Notes: a model not told the origin generated them from the letters alone. A stretch of 64,000 bases of DNA from Betaproteobacteria bacterium (GCA_013298695.1 JAAFIS010000013.1:44653-108652); one strand, 5' to 3'. Shown: positions 51,380-61,995, counted from the stretch's first letter. Program-made: numbers and translations.

Positions 51380-52135
51380 TTACCGCGCTAACACTTCATT
51401 GATCGCGCGCCGGAACTCAGCCGCAACCGCCGCGCCTTTCATGTCGCGCAGCGTGCTAGCGGCAATCTCTACGACTTCAAGCAAACGTTTCGCCGAGTCG
51501 GTCTTGTCGAACGCGAAACAGAGCGGCGTTCCCGAATTTCCGAGCGCTTCAAACACGAGTCGGACGGCCGTTTTCTTTGCATCCGACAGCGTTTGTTCGG
51601 TGACGTTCGGGGCAACGGATTGTGCGCCGCTTTCCAGTGGTGTGAGCGTCAAACCGGTGAGCGCAGATCTTGTAACGGGATCGGGCTCGCCAAGCATCGC
51701 GAGCTCTCGCAGGTCGCGCTTCGCATTCGAAGACACCGTGGGCGGCCCGGATCGCGTTACCGGGCCCGAACGAGTGCTCGGCCCGTAACTCGACGCAATC
51801 GAAATCGGATCAGCAGTTGCACGCTGCGCTTGGCCTGCCACCACGGTTTCCACGACCAACGCGGACGGTAGTTGCGCCATGTCGGCACTGATCTCTTTTT
51901 GGATTGCCGCCATCTTTTGAATATAGGCGGGATCGAGTTCGATGAGCCCGGTGTTGTATAGCTCGGCGATTAGTGCGTTGACGTTGCCAAAGGATGCGCC
52001 GAATTTGCGAAGCTGAGACGCGTTGCGCTTGCCGTCGATCAAAACCAGCAGCGCGCGATGTGCGTGACTCAAACTCCCATCCTGACGAGCAAACGTCTCA
52101 ATTCCTAGTGCCGTTTTACGGAACACGCGCGACAT
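51380..52135 (-). CDS. Protein of unknown function, downstream of ntrBC
   Basis: 251 residues. A strong aaggagggg precedes the ATG. The N-terminal 80 residues (ALLVLIDGKRNASQLRKFGA, LYNTGLIELDPAYIQKM) look like a small winged-helix unit. A Ser/Thr/Pro-rich linker follows, including SYGPSTRSGPVTRSGPPT. The C-terminal 80 residues are helical and start near TEQTLSDAKKTAVRLVFEAL. I do not recognise the family. It lies downstream of ntrC on the same strand, 107 bp away, possibly in the same transcript. Confidence 0.6.
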   Translation of the reverse strand: MSRVFRKTALGIETFARQDGSLSHAHRALLVLIDGKRNASQLRKFGASFGNVNALIAELYNTGLIELDPAYIQKMAAIQKEISADMAQLPSALVVETVVAGQAQRATADPISIASSYGPSTRSGPVTRSGPPTVSSNAKRDLRELAMLGEPDPVTRSALTGLTLTPLESGAQSVAPNVTEQTLSDAKKTAVRLVFEALGNSGTPLCFAFDKTDSAKRLLEVVEIAASTLRDMKGAAVAAEFRRAINEVLAR

Positions 52136-52242
52136 CCGAACCCCTCCTTTTGGTGGCGCGAATGCGCCTTATTCGCAGATTTTATCGGCGAAAAACGCCC
52201 TTTTGTCGCGATTTGTACTGATTTTCGTGATTGCAGCGCGCT

Positions 52243-53832
52243 CTACACTTTCTCATCTAAGCCCAACTCGTGAATTTTGCGCGTTAAAGTGTTGCGTCCC
52301 CATCCGAGCCATACGCTGGCTTCAATTCGTCGTCCTTTGGTTTCGTTGAGCGCTGTGCGAATCAGCGTCTCTTCAAACTCTTTGGTTAAGCGCTCGCCTG
52401 GCGTTGATTCGTTAGCGCGGATAGCTTCCGCAAGGGATTTAGAGAGTGCATCCCGCCATGTTGGCGGTGCGAGCGATTCAGCGGCGCCAGCGCCTGAATT
52501 TTGCGGCTCGCTCGCGACCGAGTGCACGCTTGCAGACCACGCGTCGGCACTTGGGGCAGCCGCCGAAGCGCTCGTTGCAGCGTGGGACGTCTCTACCGAC
52601 GTCGTTGCCGCGGGCATCGCGCTGGGCGCAGGCGACGGCGGTGCGGCGCTGGCTTCGCGTGGTGCTGCAAACTGCACTTCGGGCGGCAAATCTCCGACGT
52701 CCACAGTTTGACCGGGTGCCATCACGGTAATCCAGTGGCAGATGTTTTCGAGTTGACGAACATTGCCGGGAAACGCGAACGCTTGAATGCGATCCATCGC
52801 TTTCAACGTCAAGCTCTTGACGTCGCCGCCTAACGTTTGCGCACTTTTGCCAAGGAAATACTTCATCAACAGCGGAATATCGTCGCGTCGTTCGCGAAGC
52901 GGTGGCAGGCGCAGGCGTACAACATTTAGGCGGTGTAGCAAATCCTCGCGAAACAGACCTTGCTTCACTCGCTCATCTAAATTTTGGTGGGTTGCTGCAA
53001 TGATGCGCACGTTCGATTTCATGGGCGCTTGACCACCGACTCGGTAGTACTCACCGTCTTGCAACACTCGCAGCAGCCGCACTTGCAGGTCTGCAGGCAT
53101 GTCGCCGATTTCGTCCAGGAAGAGGGTACCGCCTTCGGCTTGTTGGAACCGACCCTGGCGCGTTGCCGCTGCGCCAGTAAACGAGCCGCGCTCATGACCG
53201 AAGAGTTCGCTTTCCAACAAGTCTTTCGGAATCGCGGCCGTGTTGATTGCGATGAATGGCTTGCCGTTGCGCGGGCTGTGTTCGTGTAGCGCCCGCGCGA
53301 CGAGTTCTTTTCCAGTGCCCGATTCGCCCGTGATGAGCACGGTAACGTTTGAGGTGCTGAGTCGCCCGATTGCGCGAAACACGTCTTGCATCGCTGCCGC
53401 CTTACCGAGCATCTCGCGCTGCTCTTGTGGGCTTGCTTTCGCTGGCTCAGCAGCTGCACCTTCGGGTGGAGTATGTGTGCTCATGGCGCGACGAATCAAC
53501 GCAACAGCTTGCTCAACATCGAAGGGTTTCGGCAAGTATTCAAACGCTCCACCTTGAAACGCTTGCACGGCGGTGTCGAGGTCGGAGTAGGCGGTCATGA
53601 TGATGACCGGCAGCGTCGGCTGCGTCTCTTTCACCCATTTTAAAAGCGACAAACCTGATTCGCCGGGCATCCGCACATCGCTCACCAGCAGCGCGGGCGT
53701 TTCTTGCTCAAGCGCGATGCGCACCTCGGCGGCAGATTCAAAACTGCGATGAGCGATGCCCTCGCGATCCAGGGCTTTTTCAAGCACCCAGCGAATAGAG
53801 CGATCATCGTCAACGATCCAAACAAAACTCAT
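52243..53832 (-). CDS. ntrC: Nitrogen regulation response regulator NtrC
   Basis: 529 residues, somewhat longer than usual because of an Ala/Pro/Ser-rich linker ([20 protein letters not shown]). The receiver has the phosphoacceptor Asp in [13 protein letters not shown]. The AAA+ sigma-54 domain has [18 protein letters not shown], the sigma-54 contact loop GSFTGA (Ser in place of the usual Ala) and [13 protein letters not shown]. The C-terminal Fis-type helix-turn-helix is [20 protein letters not shown]. It activates sigma-54 promoters under nitrogen limitation, notably glnA. It overlaps ntrB by 4 bp. Confidence 0.96.
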   Translation of the reverse strand: MSFVWIVDDDRSIRWVLEKALDREGIAHRSFESAAEVRIALEQETPALLVSDVRMPGESGLSLLKWVKETQPTLPVIIMTAYSDLDTAVQAFQGGAFEYLPKPFDVEQAVALIRRAMSTHTPPEGAAAEPAKASPQEQREMLGKAAAMQDVFRAIGRLSTSNVTVLITGESGTGKELVARALHEHSPRNGKPFIAINTAAIPKDLLESELFGHERGSFTGAAATRQGRFQQAEGGTLFLDEIGDMPADLQVRLLRVLQDGEYYRVGGQAPMKSNVRIIAATHQNLDERVKQGLFREDLLHRLNVVRLRLPPLRERRDDIPLLMKYFLGKSAQTLGGDVKSLTLKAMDRIQAFAFPGNVRQLENICHWITVMAPGQTVDVGDLPPEVQFAAPREASAAPPSPAPSAMPAATTSVETSHAATSASAAAPSADAWSASVHSVASEPQNSGAGAAESLAPPTWRDALSKSLAEAIRANESTPGERLTKEFEETLIRTALNETKGRRIEASVWLGWGRNTLTRKIHELGLDEKV

Positions 53833-54947
53833 ACGGCGGTTCCAGCGTTTACGTGATCAGTGGGGTGGGTGAAGGGTAACAACACGCGAAACACGGTGTG
53901 TCCGGGTTCGCTTTCGACTTCGATGCTGCCGAAATGTTGCGAGATAAATGTTTGCGCGATGGAGAGACCAAGACCCGATCCTGTGCCCTCAGTACGCGTC
54001 GTGAAAAGCGGAAAAAAAATTCGATCCCGATGTTCCGGCAAGATGCCGCTGCCGTTGTCGATGATCGCGATCTCAAGGGCCATCCGATGACGCCTGCGCG
54101 CAAGGACAATCTGTCGAGCGACGCGGGTGCGAAGCGTCACCGAGGGGCTTGCCGATTCGGCGCTCGATTGACATGCGTTGCGTGCGATGTTGAGCAGTAC
54201 TTGCGTAATCTGCTCGCTATCAATTTCGACTTGCGGCAGGCTCACATCAAAATCTGCATCAATAGCATGGGTGCGACCGAACTCGTTTTGCATCAACTGA
54301 CGAACTCGATCGAGAACGACGTGGATATCCGTTCCCACAAAGCGCGGCAGCTTGTGCGGCGTGAGCAATCGGTTGACCAAGCTTTGCAGTCGATCCGCTT
54401 CGGAAATGATGACTTGGGTGTATTCGACTAGCTGAGGAGATGACAGCTCATGTTGCAACAGCTGTGCCGCGCCGCGCAACCCGCCCAGTGGATTCTTAAT
54501 TTCGTGCGCGAGATTTCTCACCAGTTCGCGATTGGCTTGATTTTGTTCGGCAACCCGTGCTTCACGCGCGACTTTGAGTTCTTGATCAATCGGGCGAAGT
54601 TCTAACAACAATTGCGCGGCGGTTTTGTTTGCTGCATGGTTGTCAAGCCAGCTCGCGGTGCAGTTAATCACCAGTCGCGACGCGCCGTTTACTTTCCCCA
54701 CGAGGTGCAGTTCTATCTCATGCTCTGTGTAGCTCGCGCCATGCTGCGCGGCCAAATCGATTGCGGGGCTGATCCGTTCGCTATCGCGAAACAATTGCGG
54801 CAATGTCAGGCCGACCAATTGGCGCTTCGAAAGCGCGAGCAGATGCTCAGCGGCGGGGTTCGCGTACACAATCGCTCGCTCAGCGCTCAACATCAACACT
54901 GCAGTAGTGATGAGTTCAAGTCCGCCGATGTCGATGCCTACCGTCAT
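53829..54947 (-). CDS. ntrB: Nitrogen regulation sensor histidine kinase NtrB
   Basis: 372 residues, soluble. A PAS domain (GLELITTAVLMLSAERAIVY) is followed by the H-box NLAHEIKNPLGGLRGAAQLL and the ATP-binding N, G1 and G2 boxes (NIARNAC, IIDNGSGIL, GTGSGLGLSIAQTF). It phosphorylates NtrC and is controlled by PII. Its stop overlaps the ntrC start (ATGA), the usual coupling. Confidence 0.95.
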   Translation of the reverse strand: MTVGIDIGGLELITTAVLMLSAERAIVYANPAAEHLLALSKRQLVGLTLPQLFRDSERISPAIDLAAQHGASYTEHEIELHLVGKVNGASRLVINCTASWLDNHAANKTAAQLLLELRPIDQELKVAREARVAEQNQANRELVRNLAHEIKNPLGGLRGAAQLLQHELSSPQLVEYTQVIISEADRLQSLVNRLLTPHKLPRFVGTDIHVVLDRVRQLMQNEFGRTHAIDADFDVSLPQVEIDSEQITQVLLNIARNACQSSAESASPSVTLRTRVARQIVLARRRHRMALEIAIIDNGSGILPEHRDRIFFPLFTTRTEGTGSGLGLSIAQTFISQHFGSIEVESEPGHTVFRVLLPFTHPTDHVNAGTAV

Positions 54948-55192
54948 AGAGCAGTTTTAGCAAGAATGACGCCAGCGGGTGCGAACCACCTTTTACATCT
55001 CTCGCGTGACGGCGCGAGCGCTGGTCGCGATTAGCTCACTGACGCCGGTCGACTTGATGCAAGCTGCGCAGATTGGTCACACTAATGCAGCGCGATTCTC
55101 GAACAAAAACTTTGTCGCGTGCAGAACACGCTCGTCAAAGCTTGCGCGTGCAAGCGCCGTTTTATCGGCGCAAACCGCGTCGCCTTGCTTGC

Positions 55193-55708
55193 CTAGAGAC
55201 GAGCCAGCTCGATTTCTTTTTTGAGAGCGGCAATGTTTCGCTCGTGATGGCGCTGCGTTTTTTCTAGTTGTTTGACGCGGTCAATGTATTTTGCAGATCC
55301 CACCGATTCATCTGCCATCGGCAGCGGACGTCCGTTGTTCATTTGTGCGCGAATCTCTTGGAGCGCCTTCTCTTCAATCACCAACTCGTCAGCCAAAATT
55401 CTTTGGCGAGTGCCGTCACGCGTTTTTTGTGTCGAAGGGTCGACTGCGATACCCGGGTTGTTGTTTGCGGTGCTGTTTGCACTAACGTTTACCGTGCGAC
55501 CTTGTGAGGGCGACTTTTTCCCGGTGTTGCCCGTAGCGATTTCCGAGAGCGTGCCGTCGAGCTCCATCTTTTTCGCGCCTTTCCTCGGTTGATTGGTGTA
55601 TTCAACCGCACCTGTGGCCGGATCGACGTATTTATAAATTTGTGCTCCCGCCCAATTAACTAGGGCGATAGAGGCGAGAGTTGCTGCGAAACTACTGATT
55701 AACTTCAT
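55193..55708 (-). CDS. DUF4124 domain exported protein
   Basis: 171 residues with a signal peptide cut near WAGAQI. The motif AQIYKYVDPATGAVEYTNQP is the DUF4124 domain. After it, a Ser/Asn-rich linker and a C-terminal coiled coil (RILADELVIEEKALQEIRAQ) extend the protein, which is probably periplasmic. The gene sits between glnA and ntrB on the same strand, an arrangement often found in betaproteobacteria. The reason is unknown. Confidence 0.85.
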   Translation of the reverse strand: MKLISSFAATLASIALVNWAGAQIYKYVDPATGAVEYTNQPRKGAKKMELDGTLSEIATGNTGKKSPSQGRTVNVSANSTANNNPGIAVDPSTQKTRDGTRQRILADELVIEEKALQEIRAQMNNGRPLPMADESVGSAKYIDRVKQLEKTQRHHERNIAALKKEIELARL

Positions 55709-55875
55709 ACAAATCTGTCATTGAAAACAACCACTTGCGCTCGTCTAACCGGAGTCGAGAGCGCCCTTGGATGAAACCATATGGCGTTTTTGAGGTGGGA
55801 GGTGGATTCTGAGGGTTGGACGTAGACAAAGCAACCAGGTTCCTCCTGATCGACCAAATGGTGTTGCAGAAAAGA

Positions 55876-55901
55876 AAAAAGCGCGGAAAACCGCGCTTTT
55901 T
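55876..55901 (-). terminator. Rho-independent terminator after glnA
   Basis: AAAAAGCGCGG pairs perfectly with CCGCGCTTTTT around an AAAA loop; on the - strand the stem is followed by T residues. It begins 17 bp past the glnA stop, so ntrBC need their own promoter or read-through. Confidence 0.9.
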
Positions 55902-55917
55902 CGTGTCTCCGTCAGGA

Positions 55918-57330
55918 CTACATTGAGTAATACATGTCGTATTCAAGCGGATGGGTGGTCATGCGGAAACGCGTGACTTCTTCCATCTTGAGCGCGATGT
56001 ACGCGTCGATCATGTCATCGCTAAATACGCCGCCGCGGGTCAAGAATTCGCGATCTTTGTCCAGGTATTCAAGCGCCTGATCAAGCGATGAACACACCGT
56101 TGGGATCTTCGCATCTTCCTCTGGCGACAAGTCGTAGAGGTTTTTGTCCGAAGGCTCACCAGGATGGATCTTGTTCTGGATACCGTCGAGACCTGCCATG
56201 AGCATCGCAGCAAATGCCAAGTAGCTGTTGGCCATTGGATCTGGGAAGCGCACTTCGATGCGGCGTGCTTTGTCAGACTGTACGTACGGAATACGAATTG
56301 ATGCCGAGCGGTTGCGCGCAGAGTACGCCAATTTCACCGGTGCCTCAAAGCCTGGAACCAATCGCTTGTACGAGTTCGTTCCAGGATTGGTAATCGCGTT
56401 CAATGCACGTGCGTGCTTGATGATGCCACCGATGTAGTACAGCGCAGTCTCCGATAGGCCCGCATAACCGTTGCCAGCGAAGAGGTTCTTGCCGTCTTTC
56501 CACACGGACTGATGCACGTGCATGCCTGAGCCGTTGTCGCCAACGATAGGTTTTGGCATGAACGTCGCCGTTTTGCCATACATCGCTGCGGTATTCCAGA
56601 TCGCATACTTCAAGGTTTGCGTCCAATCGGCACGTTGCACGAGCGAGCTGAATTTGGTGCCAATTTCACACTGCCCAGCATTTGCCACTTCGTGGTGGAA
56701 CACCTCAACAGGTACGCCCATTTCTTGCACGGCGAGCACCATCGCGTTGCGAAGGTCTTGCAGTTGATCGACCGGAGGCACGGGGAAGTAGCCGCCTTTC
56801 ACCGTTGGGCGATGGCCTTTGTTGCCGCCCTCGTGTTTCGCATCGGTTTCCCATGCAGCCTCTTCCGAGAAGATTTTGCAGTACGAACCGCTCATGTCCA
56901 CTTTCCATTCCACCGAATCGAAAATGAAGAACTCTGGTTCAGGACCGAAGTACGCGGTGTCGCCGACACCTGAAGTTTTGAGATAGGCCTCGGCGCGCTT
57001 AGCAAGCGAGCGCGGGTCGCGGTCGTAGCCCTTGCCGGTGGAGGGTTCGATCACGTCGCAGGTGATGTTGAGCGTTGTCTCTTCAATAAACGGATCGATC
57101 ACTGCGGTGGACGGGTCCGGCATCAGCAACATGTCGGAGGCTTCGATGCCTTTCCAACCCGCAATCGATGAACCGTCAAACGCATGGCCTTCGGTAAATT
57201 TCGACGCATCGAACATTTCCTGTGGCACCTGAACATGTTGTTCTTTGCCGCGGAAATCGGTGAAGCGCAAGTCAACGAACTTGGCTTCGGAATCTTTGAT
57301 CTTTTTGAGGACGTCGGCACCGGTGGCCAT
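55918..57330 (-). CDS. glnA: Glutamine synthetase type I
   Basis: 470 residues, standard dodecameric GSI-beta length. Landmarks: [75 protein letters not shown] and [14 protein letters not shown], which includes the adenylylation Tyr. It makes glutamine from glutamate and ammonia. aggagatat before the ATG is a strong ribosome site. The upstream sigma-54 promoter indicates NtrC control. A terminator follows the gene. Confidence 0.97.
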   Translation of the reverse strand: MATGADVLKKIKDSEAKFVDLRFTDFRGKEQHVQVPQEMFDASKFTEGHAFDGSSIAGWKGIEASDMLLMPDPSTAVIDPFIEETTLNITCDVIEPSTGKGYDRDPRSLAKRAEAYLKTSGVGDTAYFGPEPEFFIFDSVEWKVDMSGSYCKIFSEEAAWETDAKHEGGNKGHRPTVKGGYFPVPPVDQLQDLRNAMVLAVQEMGVPVEVFHHEVANAGQCEIGTKFSSLVQRADWTQTLKYAIWNTAAMYGKTATFMPKPIVGDNGSGMHVHQSVWKDGKNLFAGNGYAGLSETALYYIGGIIKHARALNAITNPGTNSYKRLVPGFEAPVKLAYSARNRSASIRIPYVQSDKARRIEVRFPDPMANSYLAFAAMLMAGLDGIQNKIHPGEPSDKNLYDLSPEEDAKIPTVCSSLDQALEYLDKDREFLTRGGVFSDDMIDAYIALKMEEVTRFRMTTHPLEYDMYYSM

Positions 57331-57452
57331 AGCGATATCTCCTGGAAGTTTTTTAGAACGGACGTAAAACTGAAATGCGGCAGCGACGGTTTCAGGGTGC
57401 GTCTAGATGCTATCCAGACGAACGAAACGGCACACGTCAAGCGCCTGCTAGT

Positions 57453-57468
57453 TGCAGAAACCATGCCA
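57453..57468 (-). promoter_or_regulatory. Sigma-54 promoter of glnA
   Basis: Read on the - strand: TGGCATGGTTTCTGCA. GG at -24 and GC at -12 are ten bases apart as required. It starts transcription near 57442, giving a leader of about 110 bases. NtrC half-sites such as TTTTGGTGC near 57654-57663 lie upstream. The rest of the 57331-57931 gap holds no gene; a 98-codon open frame over this promoter was rejected. Confidence 0.8.
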
Positions 57469-57931
57469 TCGCCCTTGAGAAATCGGAGCGCGCATTCCCG
57501 CAGTCATCGTCAATGCTAACCGCTCCAGATTGCAGCGAATAGCGCAGAAATACGCACCGATCTAACCGGCAGCGGCTTCCGGGTTCGCACAACGCTGCGC
57601 CTTCGACGTTCACGAATGCACAAAATTGCGGCGCATCTACGGTTTGTTGCCTTGTTTTGGTGCGGACTAAGGTCTCGAGTGCACCGAATAGGACGTTGCC
57701 GCGTAAGGCTAAAGAAAAGCCACAAAGCGCCATTTCGTAAAGGCTTTGACGCGATTAAGCTATTGCTCGGAAAATGCTTAAGCGATGCGTGTTACCCAAT
57801 AAAACCGATTTTGTAGTGGATAAGCGGCTGCTCGTCTCGCACGCGTGCAGTCGGCCATTCGATCCGATTTGTCACTGCGAGCTGCCGCGAGCTCGGCGTT
57901 AGATCATGGTCGTCACTGATTTACGAATGTG

Positions 57932-57950
57932 AATGCGAATGACTCGCATT
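57932..57950. promoter_or_regulatory. Fur-box-like inverted repeat
   Basis: AATGCGA-ATGAC-TCGCATT, 47 bp upstream of the siderophore receptor start; the GC-rich form of a Fur site seen in betaproteobacteria. It fits iron repression of the three genes that follow. Confidence 0.7.
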
Positions 57951-57997
57951 TGCGATATAGTTGCGCTGTTTGAAATTTCCTCGAATCAAGCTGCAAC

Positions 57998-60370
57998 ATG
58001 ACATCAACCGCTCCCTCATTGCAAACGCCTATCAATACGCCGCCTCCCGCGCCTCAAACGCCGCGCACAGCACCTCGATTTCAACGTCACCTGATCGCTG
58101 CGGCAGTGATCGGTGCCTGCGCAACATCGCTCAGCGCACAACCCTCCGCTCCGCAATCATCAACGACACCCCAGCCGGCTTCCCAACCGTTGGCTACGCC
58201 GCAGAAAGAAGAGGTCGCGCTAAAGCCGATCGTGGTTAAGGAGGCGGCGGAGGCTCAGCTGGGTAAAGATGCCGTTCGCGCGACAACGACAACGATCGGC
58301 AAAGGCAATCAACCGATCCGCGACATCCCGCAGTCGCTGACTGTCGTCACCGAAAAACTGATCGACGACAGAAATCTAGACACCCTGCGCGATGTGTTGC
58401 ACAGCGCCGCAGGTGCGACGTTTCTCGCAGCGGAAGGCGGCGAGGAAGACATTCGCTTGCGCGGTTTCTCACTCGCGACGACTGGCGACATATTTTTGGA
58501 CGGCATGCGCGACGCTGCGTTTTACGACCGCGACACCTTCAATTTAGATCGCGCTGACATTCTGCGCGGTTCTGCCTCCATGCTGTTCGGGCGCGGCTCA
58601 ACCGGCGGCGTTGTCAATCAAGTCAGCAAACAGCCGCACAACGTTACTGAGCGCGAGGTGTCCTTGACGCTGGGCAACCACAACTATCGCCGCGTGGTCG
58701 CAGACCTCAATCAACAAACCACTGAGGACGCCGCATTCAGGCTCGTCGCAATGCACACCAAGGCCGACAACAACGGCGCGGGTAGCGCGATCGACAAACA
58801 AGGCGTCGCCGGTGCGTTTCGCTACGGAATTGGTACAGCTGACGAGTTTCTGGCAAGCGTTTATTACTTGGACAATCAGAACGGCATGAACTACGGGCTG
58901 CCGTGGATTCGACCACTAAAAACCGATTCGTCTGCAAGCAATACGATCATCCCAACTCTGCGCCCAGACGCTTACTACGGCCTCGCAACCGACTACAGTG
59001 CGGGCAAAGCGACGATCGGAACGCTGGCGCATATCCATCGATTCTCTTCTGACTCCGAAGTGAAGACGCAGATCCGGCGCGGGGTCTATGAACGAGATCA
59101 ACGCGCGAGTGCTATTCGATTTGCGGCGCTAGCCACGCCGTCCACTCCTGGCGTCCCGTTCGCGGATCTCGCCACTTTTAACGAGGCAACGCCGTTCACT
59201 CGCGGCACCAATTTGAAAGTGCAGAACTTAGATACAACGCAGATTCAATCTGATCTAAGCAGCAAGTTCTCTGCGTTCGGGCTGAAACACTTTATGTTGG
59301 CAGGCGTCGAGGCCAGCCGCGACCAGCGAGAGGTGTTTGCGGCACGCAGCGCCGCACAGGGTGGCGTTACGCTCGTGAAGCCGATCACAACCGCGGGTAC
59401 TCCATTTGACGGCGCAACGATCAATGAGGCGTCGCGCGTGTTGCGAATCGCTAACGATTTCACCAGCGAAGCGATTGGCGTTTACGCGCAGAACACTCTG
59501 GAGCTCAGTCCCGCCTGGAAAGTTATCGCTGGATTGCGCTGGGACCGCATGAACGGTCGCTACAACCAGTATGCGATTCCCGCTGATAAACCTGAGCCGA
59601 CCACGGCTACGAACTACACCCAAAAGATATCCGAATTAAGCCAGCGCGTGGGCGTTCTCTACCAGCCCAACGAGTTGCAGTCGTTTCATTTCTCGTACGG
59701 CACGTCGTTTAATACCTCTGGCGATACGTATTCATATAACGCGCTCTCTGCAAACACACCGCCCGAGAGCAGCGTGAACTTTGAGTTGGGCGCGAAAATT
59801 GACTCGGCAAACAAACAGTTCTCCACCCGCCTTGCAATTTTTCGCTCGGAAAAGAGAAACGAGCGCAACACCGATCCCGACACCGCTGCAACTCGCCTTT
59901 TGCTTTCGGGCAAGCGGCACACCGCTGGCGTTGAGCTTGATCTCAGTGGCCGAATTGCGAGCGCGTGGGAGCTCTACCTGTCCTACATGTGGATGCCCAT
60001 CGCGCGTGTCGACGTTGCAGCGTCAACCGTCACCACGGTCGGCAATCGCGTCGGAGATCGCCCGGGTCTTTCGCCGAAACACAGCGGAAGCGTTTGGGCG
60101 ACGTATCAATGGAATGCGAAATTGAGAACCGGTGCGGGCTTGAATTTCCGAAGCCAACAAGCGCCCGCAGACGTCACCGCGCCAGCATGGAACGCGCCGA
60201 GCTACGCAACGCTTGATCTCATGGCAGAATACAAAATCGACGAGCGGTTCACGCTCCGCGGCAACCTGACAAACGCGACCAACAAGCTCTACGCTGATTC
60301 GCTCTATCGCGGTCACTACATTCCAGGCGCGGGCCGCTTGCTGCAGGTTAATCTCACGGCGGCGTTTTGA
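57998..60370 (+). CDS. TonB-dependent siderophore receptor
   Basis: 790 residues. A signal region (HLIAAAVIGACATSLSAQ) follows a Pro/Thr-rich N-terminus. The plug domain has IRDIPQSLTVVTEKLIDDR, AEGGEEDIRLRGFS, DIFLDGMRD and RADILRGSASMLFGRGSTGG. The barrel ends with ...LLQVNLTAAF, a C-terminal Phe as in outer-membrane proteins. The TonB box is not clear. It resembles catecholate receptors such as Fiu; the neighbours (PKHD dioxygenase, TonB) support that. It is probably induced by iron starvation. Confidence 0.93.
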   Translation: MTSTAPSLQTPINTPPPAPQTPRTAPRFQRHLIAAAVIGACATSLSAQPSAPQSSTTPQPASQPLATPQKEEVALKPIVVKEAAEAQLGKDAVRATTTTIGKGNQPIRDIPQSLTVVTEKLIDDRNLDTLRDVLHSAAGATFLAAEGGEEDIRLRGFSLATTGDIFLDGMRDAAFYDRDTFNLDRADILRGSASMLFGRGSTGGVVNQVSKQPHNVTEREVSLTLGNHNYRRVVADLNQQTTEDAAFRLVAMHTKADNNGAGSAIDKQGVAGAFRYGIGTADEFLASVYYLDNQNGMNYGLPWIRPLKTDSSASNTIIPTLRPDAYYGLATDYSAGKATIGTLAHIHRFSSDSEVKTQIRRGVYERDQRASAIRFAALATPSTPGVPFADLATFNEATPFTRGTNLKVQNLDTTQIQSDLSSKFSAFGLKHFMLAGVEASRDQREVFAARSAAQGGVTLVKPITTAGTPFDGATINEASRVLRIANDFTSEAIGVYAQNTLELSPAWKVIAGLRWDRMNGRYNQYAIPADKPEPTTATNYTQKISELSQRVGVLYQPNELQSFHFSYGTSFNTSGDTYSYNALSANTPPESSVNFELGAKIDSANKQFSTRLAIFRSEKRNERNTDPDTAATRLLLSGKRHTAGVELDLSGRIASAWELYLSYMWMPIARVDVAASTVTTVGNRVGDRPGLSPKHSGSVWATYQWNAKLRTGAGLNFRSQQAPADVTAPAWNAPSYATLDLMAEYKIDERFTLRGNLTNATNKLYADSLYRGHYIPGAGRLLQVNLTAAF

Positions 60371-60374
60371 TGTC

Positions 60375-61058
60375 ATGATCTTTCATCTAAAGAATGTGCT
60401 GGATCAAACTGGCATTGCAACCATCTTAGATACGCTCAACGACGCGCCATGGAGCGCGGGGCGCGAAAGTGCTGGGCGACAGGCGTATGCAGTGAAAAAC
60501 AATGAGCAATTGCCTCACGATTCGCAAGCGATGATCGCGATTCGAAAGCAAGTGCTCGCGGGGTTGGATGTGCACCCGCAATTTTTTTCTGCGACCTTGC
60601 CGCGCCGCGTGTTTCCGCCGCGCGTGAACCGCTACTCTGGCGAAACGAATTCGTTTGGCGCGCATGTAGACAACGCTATCCGCTTCGCTCCGGATACGGG
60701 GCTTCGCGTGCGAACCGACATTTCATGCACCTTGTTTCTCGCGCCACCTGAGAGCTACGACGGTGGCGAACTCATCATTTGCGAAGGACAGTTCGAACGT
60801 CATGTGAAGTTAGCGGCAGGCGACGCAATCATTTATCCCGGAACCAGCGTGCATCGTGTCGCGCCGGTGACGCGCGGGCAGCGACTCGCATGTTTTTTCT
60901 GGATCGAAAGCATGGTGCGTGAGGATGATCGGCGGCAACTGCTGTTTGAGCTCGATCAAACAATCATGAGCTTACGCGACACCAACGGAGAAGACAGCCA
61001 TGCGGTTTCGTTAACTGGTACGTATCACAATTTACTGCGCATGTGGAGCAACACATGA
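60375..61058 (+). CDS. PKHD-type Fe(II)/2-oxoglutarate dioxygenase (PiuC/YbiX)
   Basis: 227 residues. The double-stranded beta-helix core includes NRYSGETNSFGAHVDNAIRF with the HxD iron ligands (His, Asp), YDGGELIICEG, and a later YPGTSVHRVAPVTRGQR holding the third His and the 2-oxoglutarate Arg. It starts four bases after the receptor stop, so it belongs to the same operon. Relatives are regulated by Fur and accompany siderophore receptors, but their substrate is unknown. Confidence 0.92.
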   Translation: MIFHLKNVLDQTGIATILDTLNDAPWSAGRESAGRQAYAVKNNEQLPHDSQAMIAIRKQVLAGLDVHPQFFSATLPRRVFPPRVNRYSGETNSFGAHVDNAIRFAPDTGLRVRTDISCTLFLAPPESYDGGELIICEGQFERHVKLAAGDAIIYPGTSVHRVAPVTRGQRLACFFWIESMVREDDRRQLLFELDQTIMSLRDTNGEDSHAVSLTGTYHNLLRMWSNT

Positions 61059-61885
61059 ACACGCTAGCAGCGGGTTACTACGGTTGTCCCGAGATCGCAC
61101 GCGGTGCGAATCGCGAAGCAAGCATTCATGAAGATCTTGCTGAACGATCCCAGCGAAGCAAGGTGTTTGCTGGGCAGCGGCGCTCAACTTCAGTGCAAAG
61201 CGCGGTTAAGCTTTTGGCAATTGCTGTGTTGCATGCGCTCGCGCTGTACGCGTTGTCGCGCGATACCGTTCAACAGGCAGTGATGAACGTCATTACAGCC
61301 GAACTCATTGCAATCGAGCTGCCAGTTGCGGAGCCGATCTCCAAGCCTGCGGTCGAGCGGAAATCGATTGATCGCACGGAGCCTACGAGACACACGCCGC
61401 CACCGCAAAAGGCGGAGAACCCAACAATTGATTTGCCTGCACTAGCGCTAGAAACACAGTCGCTTGCGAATCCGGTCGTGGCGACTAACCTCAATTCCGC
61501 AAGCACAGAGCGGGCAACTACAACACCTTCGACATCAGCGATGGAGGTAAATGTTTCACCGTCGTCTCCACCGATCAAACCCGCCGTTGTGCCTGCGCCT
61601 CGCGTCGAACTTCCGTCGTCGAACGCAGATTATTTGAACAATCCGCCGCCGCCGTACCCGGCGCAAAGTAAGCGAATGCGCGAGCAAGGAACGGTGGTCT
61701 TGCGTGTTTTCGTCAGCGCGTCAGGCGCCGCGCAATTGGTGGAAATCAAACAGAGTTGTGGTTTTTCGCGTCTTGACGAAATCGCGCGAGACACGGTCGC
61801 AAAATGGAAGTTCGTACCCGGCACACGCAACGGTGTTGCTGAGGCGATGTGGGTAAGCGTACCGATCATTTTCGAGCTAGATTGA
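61055..61885 (+). CDS. TonB family energy transducer
   Basis: 276 residues from the ATG at 61055, which overlaps the dioxygenase stop by 4 bp; ggag lies upstream. One membrane helix (LLAIAVLHALALYALS) lies near residue 55, preceded by an unusually long cytoplasmic lead. A long Pro/Thr-rich spacer leads to the C-terminal TonB domain: NNPPPPYPAQSKRMREQGTV, then VLRVFVSASGAAQLVEIKQS and KWKFVPGTRNG. It presumably powers the receptor encoded first in this operon. Confidence 0.92.
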   Translation: MNTLAAGYYGCPEIARGANREASIHEDLAERSQRSKVFAGQRRSTSVQSAVKLLAIAVLHALALYALSRDTVQQAVMNVITAELIAIELPVAEPISKPAVERKSIDRTEPTRHTPPPQKAENPTIDLPALALETQSLANPVVATNLNSASTERATTTPSTSAMEVNVSPSSPPIKPAVVPAPRVELPSSNADYLNNPPPPYPAQSKRMREQGTVVLRVFVSASGAAQLVEIKQSCGFSRLDEIARDTVAKWKFVPGTRNGVAEAMWVSVPIIFELD

Positions 61886-61995
61886 ACTCAACGCTGGGCG
61901 TGGACGCACACAACACGATTTGATCGCGAAACTAGCGGGCGTTGAACGCGTCACCTGCATTTCAGCTCAGTCCGCATCCAAGAGTATCGACGTAT

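Noticed and set aside
57437..57733. 98-codon open frame on the - strand
   Set aside because: It covers the glnA sigma-54 promoter, and its product is unrecognised.
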